Shown: positions 1 to 6,550 of the stretch, piece by piece
Position numbering within the stretch: position 1 is the stretch's first letter
How the letters are laid out: every line of letters starts with the position of its first letter
Source of the DNA: Podila epigama
Taxonomy: Eukaryota > Mortierellomycota > Mortierellomycetes > Mortierellales > Mortierellaceae
Length of the DNA stretch: 14,541 nucleotides
Assembly (NCBI GenBank): GCA_015679605.1
Contig: JAAAVE010000218.1
Span: 9,598 to 24,138 of the forward strand
Direction: 5' to 3'
Made by a program: the position numbers and the translations under genes
The notes under the pieces: model-generated
What the model was told of the DNA's origin: nothing
The model's input: the letters and a program-made list of their open reading frames with translations, nothing else
The model's database searches: none

Positions 1-168
1 AAAAAAAAAACCGTTGGCTCGCTCTTAAAAACTTTGCTGTTTGGTTCAGGTACAATTACTTTGTGTGAAGAAGCATCGAATTAAAAGGCCTTTATTCACT
101 CTTATTAACTTTTGCTGTTTGGTTCCGCTGTTTGATTTGGTGTGTGATTAAAGGAAGAAATTGTGACT
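1..168 (+). repeat. 5' leader module of retroelement family, with an internal partial duplication
   Basis: This A-run plus leader precedes the gag-like ORF. A motif of about 28 nt (CTCTT..AACTTT..GCTGTTTGGTTC) occurs at 22-49 and again at 99-126. The stretch from 89 onward matches, in reverse complement, the sequence at 2294-2416, with about three mismatches in the first 51 aligned leader bases and an indel of about 11 nt. Both copies directly follow an A-rich run (1-10 here; T-run 2417-2434 for the inverted copy). I infer a promoter or leader of one retrotransposon family. I could not identify LTR ends or a primer-binding site in it. Confidence 0.55.
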
Positions 169-678
169 ATGCTCACAGTTATGGATGCATCATTTAAGAC
201 ATTACGCACACCTCAAGATCCCACACACTTAAAAGGCGCCCAACGTGGGGTGTGCGCTTGGTATGTACCTTCGATGAGATCGCCAAAGTACGAGACCGGG
301 AAGGTAGAGCTATCCTCCATCCTCGACGATTTTGCCGCCTATGCCACTCGACAATCGAGGAAGGAGGAGATATGGGTTGACAAGATCATCAATTGCTTCG
401 TTGACCGAGACGAAAACGCTGCCGCCATTGGTACCTTGGCAGGCTGCCACGTTTGGGAGGACGCAAAGACAAGATTGGCGGAGGTCTTCCTGGTCGAGAA
501 GAAACAAGATGAGCGCGAGGTGCCAAACGACAGGTTGAGAGCGTTGGAGGTTGACAAACAACTAGCCACCATCGTGCAGTACTGTACTGATATCAAGGCC
601 ACTGATCCTGAGTACATCAGACGGCAGCAGAGGTTCTCAAATGCAAATGCGAATATTTGTCACAATATTCGCATTTGA
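169..678 (+). pseudogene. Gag capsid-like ORF of the retroelement remnant
   Basis: This is a 169-residue open frame. The GTG two codons upstream is open too, but ATG 169 is preferred because the inverted copy has an ATG at the same place. It shows no signal peptide or membrane helix. The segment around residues 50-150 is charged and helical in character, and its WEDAK..LAEVFL stretch resembles fungal gypsy Gag capsids. Its stop codon (676-678) overlaps the right arm of a perfect 13-bp hairpin (645-676). The zinc-knuckle region continues in a different frame, so the end of this ORF is probably the result of a frameshift or rearrangement at the hairpin. It is the longest intact piece of the element. 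Confidence 0.6.
645..676. repeat. Perfect 13-bp inverted repeat with 6-nt loop at the gag frame break
   Basis: The left arm is 645-657, the loop 658-663 and the right arm 664-676, with no mismatch. It sits where the capsid frame stops and the nucleocapsid frame takes over. A looser outer inverted repeat flanks it: about 632-657 pairs imperfectly with about 700-728 (GGTTCTCAA against TTGAGAATCC and neighbours). Confidence 0.85.
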
Positions 679-1615
679 CACTGGATTTCTGCAGAAAACC
701 GAATATCCGCATTCAAGCTTGAGAATCCATGCAGCTACTCCGCCGGTACAGGCCGCAAGTACCCCTGCTTCGTGGCCGAAGCGGTGTCTCTGTTGTGACA
801 GTAACGACCATCAAAAGGGGATGTGGTTTTCCAGGAACAACAGAGAGCATCCCAATGAACGTGGGAAAAGGAGGAATGGCGATCCTAGCGCGCAGGAGAC
901 ATGCAGAAAATGCTCTTGTTAAGATTTATGTATCTGTAGGAGACGAGAGAATCAAGGTGATGAAATGTGGGGTTTATTGTTCGCCAGCAGACATGCTTTT
1001 ATAGTGGCATGTCAGCTGACTACTCCATTTTCTAATACTCTTGAACTAAAAAAGGAAACCTTGTGTCCACACCTGCTAGCGCATAACAGCTCTCACACGG
1101 GCCGTTACCGTCGAACCTTGACCAACCTTGCGTTGAGTCATTCCTCGTTCATGTTGAGGAGACGGAGGAAAGGGGGGGGGTGAGAACGAAGTCCAAGCAT
1201 TCATGACGAAACGACGTCTAGCATTGGGCGAAATAGAGTACAACAACCAGGGGGTGGAGATCAGAAGAAATGCACCCATTATCCAGGTTGACAAGCAAGT
1301 TGAGACTGACAGGAGAGCCCCTCCAAAGTACCACCACGAGTCGTGATTTGACCAGTCAGTAGACAAGGCTCAGATTTTGCAGAGGGTGTTGGATCAAGAG
1401 GTGCGCATCTCGTTCAGGGACGCCATTGCATGCGTTCCAAGCTGGAAAAAAGAAATCAAGGACATGTGCAAGAAGGAGCAGGTTCCTATTGAGGAGGGTG
1501 GAGGAGACATGGCAATGAGCAAGCAAGCTTTAGTGTCTGGTACGGACGACATGAGGTCCCAAACAACCTACACTCACGGGAGAATCGCGGGGCAGACAGT
1601 ACCTTTGTGTATGGA

Positions 1616-1920
1616 CATGGTGTCACAGAAATAGGCATTTCTGTCTGAAATGCAACACAAAGTCGGTCACGTGTCGACTTGCATTGCAGAACAAAATCCG
1701 TTTCTGTGTAGATTCAGGTTAAACAACTTAAAAGAATTTCCATTGTTTTGTGTCAAGAACAAGTATATAAGAAGATAGAACGAAAGCTAAGAAAAATCAG
1801 ACTTCATTAAAGATCTCATCCTACACCATTCTTCTCCCTGAACTATCTGACACTCTTAACCCTTCTGACCCCTCTTCCTCTCTGATTGTGACAACTTACC
1901 CTCAAAGTTGTGACACATGG
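1616..1920. mobile_element. Solo LTR (1621-1915) with 5-bp target-site duplication CATGG
   Basis: The 295-bp unit begins TGTCACA and ends TGTGACA, a perfect 7-bp terminal inverted repeat with canonical TG..CA ends. The five bases CATGG lie immediately on both sides (1616-1620 and 1916-1920). Conceptual removal of the unit plus one CATGG copy rejoins the host retropepsin in frame exactly at its active-site motif, which independently confirms both borders. Inside are a TATATAA box at 1764-1770, a CACGTG at 1668-1673 and a CT-rich stretch at about 1815-1885, as expected of an LTR promoter. A full-length LTR without internal sequence is the product of LTR-LTR recombination. The inserting element cannot be named from this window; a 5-bp duplication is usual for Ty3/gypsy and Ty1/copia elements. 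Confidence 0.9.
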
Positions 1921-2221
1921 GGTCTGAGGTCAATATGATCTCGTCAAAGCTGGCGAAGGAACTGAATTTGTTCATCTCGGCTCCTGAAGGGTACGCCATC
2001 AAAGGCATCGGTGGGTCCCAACCTAGTACCGGAACGTGCCTGAACGTTCCATCTCTATGGGACCGAATACCATCCAGGCTTCCCTCATTGTAGTCGATGA
2101 TCTGATGGGAGGACCAGTTCTGGGAATGCCGTTCCACAAAAAAACCAGTTGTTTTGATCGTAGCCTCAAGTGTGTGGACTCTTGAAGGGTGCAAGGTGTC
2201 CCTGAGATATATTGATGGCAT

Positions 2222-2521
2222 TTAGATAGTTCGACACATATTAATAAAATGTGTGTCCAGAATTAACAGCTATTTTAGCCCAAAAATATTTCAGTCTCAA
2301 TTGACGCGTCCATTACCGTAAGCATAAGCACAATTTCTTCCACAATAAAACTTTTGATCACACACCAAATCAAACAGCTGAACCAAACAGCAAAAGTTAA
2401 GAAGAGTGAATAGAGGTTTTTTTTTTTTTTTTTTCTTTTGGAAGTACTCCTGGCCTCAAAATGTGCAGAAAAAATATGAGTATGAATACAATGGGCGTCT
2501 ATTTTAATACCCATAATGCCG
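2222..2521. other. Intergenic junction between transposon remnant and DUF3533 gene
   Basis: Apart from the inverted element fragment and the T-run at 2417-2434, there is nothing I can call at 2222-2274. From 2435 to 2521 lies the likely 3' flank of the minus-strand DUF3533 gene. It contains one ATTAAA on the minus strand (plus-strand TTTAAT, 2503-2508), 14 nt after the stop codon, which could serve as a weak polyadenylation signal. I found no canonical AATAAA. Confidence 0.4.
2275..2416 (-). mobile_element. Inverted 5'-end fragment of the same retroelement family
   Basis: On the minus strand the leader (2416 down to about 2326) is followed by ATG at 2325-2323 and a short reading frame that ends at TAA 2277-2275. 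The first eight codons encode the same eight residues as codons 1-8 of the plus-strand gag-like ORF (MLTVMDAS), with five synonymous third-position differences. Homology stops at 2294. The fragment directly follows an 18-nt A-run on its own strand (2417-2434). It has lost everything beyond the first codons. I cannot tell whether it is a truncated insertion, the edge of a deleted copy or an inversion product. Confidence 0.75.
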
Positions 2522-5500
2522 CTACTTGATCTCGTTATGACGCGAAGGAGGCGATAAGAGTTCTGACGCGTATGGGTGTCGCTGCAAATTAGGGATGTCA
2601 ATTATAGGCCGGATAGTTGATGCTCCATCATGAAGTTGCACATCTGTAGCACGAAAAACGCCACCGTCGCCGCATACTGTGCCAAAGACTTGTGCTTCAG
2701 GTGGTGCGCTTGGAGCTGTGGTACTGGTCTGTAGACGACCCTCAAGATTGTGGAGGACAACAGGCGGGTGGGCAGGAAATGAATGATGCATCGATTTATG
2801 GTAGCTGTTAAGACAATCACGTCCACCTCCATTCTTGTATGTCTCCTCTGTTGAAGAGGCAACGTCGTTCCAAGCGGTGTTATCATCACAGGCATCACTG
2901 TCAACAATGTCCCTGTCATCGACATCAAGATCGCTGTTGCCATACGAACTGGCGTCATGCTCTCTGGAATCCCAGCTCGATGCACTGCTTTCACTTGCTT
3001 GTTTATGAGAAGAACACATCTGACCTCTCGCTCTTTTCCTTTGCTTTTGTGTCGACACAATGCTATCGTGTACATCTCCTGTAGTACAACTCGTGTCTTT
3101 TTCACGGTCGCTCGATGTGGCACCTTGACGTCGCCGTTGTTGCTGTTGGTGGAGACAGCCTTCTAAGCATTGCCAGGAATGTTGCTGTTGTTGACAATGG
3201 TAAGCGTCCATTTCCATGCCTGACTGCTGTCTATCCAAATCCTGAACCTCCTTCAGCATTCGTTTCTGTCGCGCAATCGCAAACGGAAGCAGTGTCATGG
3301 GGACGATAATCCATGCAAACAATATAGGCAAGTTAAACTCAAGTCTCTTATAGGATCCCATGAGAATATAGCGCGCCATCTGCACCGCGTTTAGGAACGG
3401 CATCGCGTAAACCCAACGGTAGAATGCAGGCATCAAATCCACTGGGTTAAAGACCGCAATGACGTTCATCACCACAAATGTCACCGTGAACGGTGAGATG
3501 TATGTCACCGGGATCAGGAAGATAAGGAAAAGCACTAATGATGCCACCGCCGCCTGAAGTAGAAACATAGACCCAAAGAGTGACATGAACTGCCCAATCG
3601 AATCAAACGGCACTCCAAACAACCCCAAAAGCGCAGTGTACGCCACGGATAAAGAGGCCAGGAACACAAGTAACGGGACAAGCAGTAGCACCATCGTTTT
3701 CCGAATGCTTGCGATTCGAGTCAGGGGCTTGACCACATGTGCAACAAGGTATGTACTCCCTCCAGCCACCATAAAGATCCAAATATACGCCACAGTCGTA
3801 GCAGATGTGACGATAATAGCAGTAGGCGGGTGCAAATCCATCTCCTCAAACGCCACTGGGGTCCCTAGGACCTGTGGGGCATCGACGAGAGGGGTTAGCG
3901 TGGCATTGTTCTCGTCTGCAAATTGGAGGACAAACTTGATCCAAGATGGATTGAAAAACTTGCTGAACTGCAAAAACTGGGTATACATGCTTGCAACAAT
4001 GTAGGGACGCACTGTAAGCGGGTCGCGCCCTCCATCGTAGATAAACAAGAAAGCCTTGGTCGGATCATAGTCCTTGAGCGGCACGGACAGTGCCCGGTTG
4101 AGGTTCAACGAGGCATTCGGTTGTACCACCATCGCTCCCCAATATTTCCCGTTATCAACATCATGAATAACGGAGCTGATATTTGTGTACGAAGTCTGCA
4201 CCGACCAGGTAATCTGTCCTCCGTTAAGGCTATCATTTTGTGCAAAGCTCAAAAAGTGGTTTCCAATGACCGAGTGGTCCAAGTCTACAACGAGTACTGT
4301 CAGGTTCTTCAGATAACTCGGTTTTTGAAACTAGAAGGTAGAACGCAAAGCAAAAGGTAAATTTGAGGTACTGGAGAGACCTGGTCTGAAGCAGAAAAGA
4401 AGACATATAAGCCTGTATGAACAAACCTCTGCAGAAAAATAGAGCGCCATAAGAGCAAAGTAGGTGACAGTCAATATCCCTAATGCCGTAAGGAGCTTTG
4501 TCGCGACTTGTTTCCAGTCCGTATTGGAGGACATGTTCATTATAATATCCAGATACTGAAACGGGTTCGTCTCTGGTTCCTCTCCTCTCCGCGCTGGATA
4601 GCCAGTTTTTCTTGGCGCGACCTTTTTTCCACGATGGTATGCGAGTTGATGAATGGGGTCCTCCTCCCCTTGAACTGGACGTCGCGAGCCGGAACGACGC
4701 GTCTTTCCGAAATGAATACGTTTGTGCGCGCCCTTTGAACGCCTGTCATCCCCTTGTGTTTTCAAGCTTGGACATTTTGATCGTTGATGACAATGGGTTT
4801 CATGAAGAGTATCTGATTCCCAAGAAGGTCGGTGCTGGAGGCGGCGGCAGCGGTTGTCCTGGTGCCCTCGTACTGCTTTGCAATCGCCTATGGAGGCAAC
4901 GTTGTGACTTCTCAATGCTGATGTGGCAGGCGATATGGTGAAACAGGTCAAAGACTTTCCGCAGCAAGACGATGGAGAATAATCTCTCCGCGACGTGTTT
5001 GCTGTTTCGGGCGAGGGAGGTCGTGGGAACGGTGACAAATGGAGAGGACGGGAGGAGCGTTGACGTGAACGCTGGCTTTTTGCTCGGGATTTTGGCTGGG
5101 GTACAGAGCGATTGCCATCATCATTGCGACAGTTGATAGCTTCTGCATCGTTACTACTCTCACTTGGACAAGATGACACATGGTCATGGCTGTGAATGGA
5201 TTCAGGTATTGCTCTTTGACGATGTCGTTCGGCGGATATACTAGTGCCCATTTGGGGACTGTCGTCGGCTTGTTGATGCTTAAATTGGTGTTGGAGTATG
5301 TCTTGATGCTGGGTATGTGGAGCGTCAGGACAAATGGGGGTATCGTTTGAATTAACGGAGAATCGAAGGAGTGGGCTGTGTTGCTGCAGCGCGTCCTCTT
5401 GCCCGAACTGGGCTTTAGACTCGCGTGGGATAGGCGTGTAAGCTGGAGCAGGTGAAGACATCACACAAGACGAGGTGTCTCCTAGTAAGTGCTCTCCTGA

Positions 5501-5911
5501 TGTCTGTACGCTTTTATCACCTTCGAGGAGCGACAAACGGTAAGGCGAGCATAGGGGTTGTTCCAAAGGAGCCCATTTGTCTACTGCCTCGCAATGGCCA
5601 TGGCTGTCGGTGTGTGTTCCTGAAGCAGCTACACAAGCGATATGTTGCTCTTGATGCGTCTCCAACTGTTGCCTGTTCTGGTGTGGGTGTGGTGTCTGAC
5701 ATGGTAACACAACGATTGCTGATGGCCTCTGTGAGATAACAGTAGCAGGATGAATATTTGATACCGCGTCCGCGGTTAGCTGTGAGAGTGTTTGTTCAGA
5801 CGGGTGACGAGGGACAGTTGTAGAGTTGGGTAGACTTGTAGGCTCGGTTGTGGCAGAGGAAGAGTTGGATCTACATGGAGACGGTGGGTTGGATTGCATT
5901 GAATCAGACAT
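2522..5911 (-). CDS. DUF3533 / SNG1-like multi-pass membrane protein with long disordered tails
   Basis: The gene has two coding exons, 5911-4427 and 4330-2522, with a 96-bp intron (4331-4426, GT..AG, phase 0), giving 1097 aa. The intron is firmly placed: splicing joins helix 1 (..FALMALYFSAE) to FQKPSYLKNLTVLVVDLD, the conserved start of the DUF3533 ectodomain, while reading through meets stops. Layout: residues 1-470 are Ser/Pro/His/Arg-rich and low in complexity; helix 1 is at about 471-491; a loop of about 170 residues has five N-glycosylation sequons (NLT, NDS, NIS, NAS, NAT); helices follow at about 666-685, 708-731, 747-770, 773-790 and 829-848; then a Gln/Ser/Asp-rich tail of about 249 residues. 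One helix, a glycosylated loop and a five-helix bundle is the SNG1 topology. Yeast Sng1 is linked to nitrosoguanidine resistance and membrane lipid asymmetry; the function here is inferred from family only. The protein is about twice the length of yeast Sng1, all of the excess being in the tails. Confidence 0.85.
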
Positions 5912-6550
5912 TACAATGAATGAGAAGAATCAATCCCACCAAGAGCCCAGAATGGGAGAGAGTGCGAGAGAAAGTGAGAAGAGAGAAAAGTGATGGCACT
6001 GAGCAAGGTGATGGGGATGAATGGAAGGCAATGGGGAAGCAAAAAGTTATTCCTGCGAATGGTCAACTTGCATTGCATGTGGAGGATGGATGACTTTTGC
6101 ATTCATTGCATGTGGAGGAGAACTTTCAAAACGGAAGGAGAAAGGGACAGTGATTTCATTTTGCAGAGGTTTTTTTTGCCACCTACCTTCCCCTTGAAGT
6201 GGACTCGTTCCAAAAAAGGAAAAAGTATTTTTGTGTATTCACCATTTTCAACCGACGCCTCATTTGGGCGAAAACCAATTAGAGTACTTTTTGTTGGTCG
6301 AGAGTAACGAAGGGTCATTTCAAGGATGAAATCAATAGATGTCATTACACATGGTAGAATGGTAGTAATGATAGCTGATATCCTCTCTGTCATGATTGTT
6401 CTTGGCAACATAGGCAAGGAGAGGGGGGGTAAAAAAATAAAATTCTTTGCAAACAAAAAAAATAATGTCTACACTACATGAAATGACATCCCTGATGTCC
6501 CAGTATTTCCTCTCGTTTGGTAAGAATTGACTGTATCTCCTCCAGCTGCT
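5912..6550. promoter_or_regulatory. Intergenic region upstream of the DUF3533 gene and downstream of delta-COP
   Basis: Bases 5912-5995 are purine-rich on the plus strand, so the DUF3533 transcript would have a CT-rich leader, common in fungal promoters. A 16-bp direct repeat, CATTGCATGTGGAGGA, occurs at 6071-6086 and 6104-6119 (33-bp period), about 160-210 bp upstream of the ATG. A G7 run lies near 6424-6430 with A-runs after it. The 3' end of delta-COP falls in about 6480-6550, with no canonical AATAAA seen. The minus ORF at 6103-6456 has no recognisable domain and overlaps the direct repeat, so I do not call it. Confidence 0.4.
6071..6119. repeat. 16-bp direct repeat in the DUF3533 promoter
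   Basis: CATTGCATGTGGAGGA is present twice without mismatch (6071-6086, 6104-6119). Both copies lie upstream of the DUF3533 start codon and outside any supported coding region. Duplicated elements at about three helical turns may be paired transcription-factor sites; no factor can be named with confidence. Confidence 0.5.

Larger units (their letters stand above)
169..2212 (+). pseudogene. Decayed Ty3/gypsy-like gag-protease polyprotein remnant
   Basis: The pieces lie in the expected Gag-Pro order but in different frames. (1) 169-678 is a capsid-like ORF of 169 aa; the first ATG is at 169. (2) 785-826, in the next frame, is a CCHC-like knuckle: C-x2-C-x4-H-x4 and then Trp instead of Cys. (3) 1158-1634 is a pre-protease segment of the kind found upstream of retropepsin in fungal gypsy elements (VLDQEV..SFRDAIACVPSWKKEI), with a TGA at 1344-1346. 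(4) The retropepsin starts at the Asp codon 1614-1616, is interrupted by a solo LTR at 1621-1915, resumes at 1921 (GSEVNMIS, EGYAIKGIGGS), loses one base near 2050, and ends with the GGPVLGMPF signature before a TGA at 2183-2185. The catalytic triplet reads D-M-G rather than D-T/S-G. No reverse transcriptase, RNase H or integrase follows; similarity fades near 2212. With stops, frameshifts and an insertion it cannot be functional. Family assignment rests on motif recognition only. Confidence 0.8.

Noticed and set aside
1856-2221. Minus-strand 121-aa ORF over the retropepsin
   Set aside because: It is a shadow; the plus strand carries clear retropepsin motifs in two frames joined by a one-base deletion.
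89-2416. Whole left region as one terminal-inverted-repeat DNA transposon
   Set aside because: The ends are inverted repeats, but the interior is a gag-protease order, the repeat includes start codons with silent differences, and I see no target duplication or transposase. Two opposed retroelement copies fit better.
4508-4941. Plus-strand ORFs opposite the DUF3533 first exon
   Set aside because: They are shadows of the supported minus-strand frame, which continues into transmembrane helix 1 and the family ectodomain after splicing.
6103-6456. Minus-strand ORF of 117 aa in the DUF3533 / delta-COP intergenic region
   Set aside because: No domain, no conserved motif and low-complexity composition. 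It overlaps the promoter direct repeat and lies in AT-rich sequence where such ORFs occur by chance.
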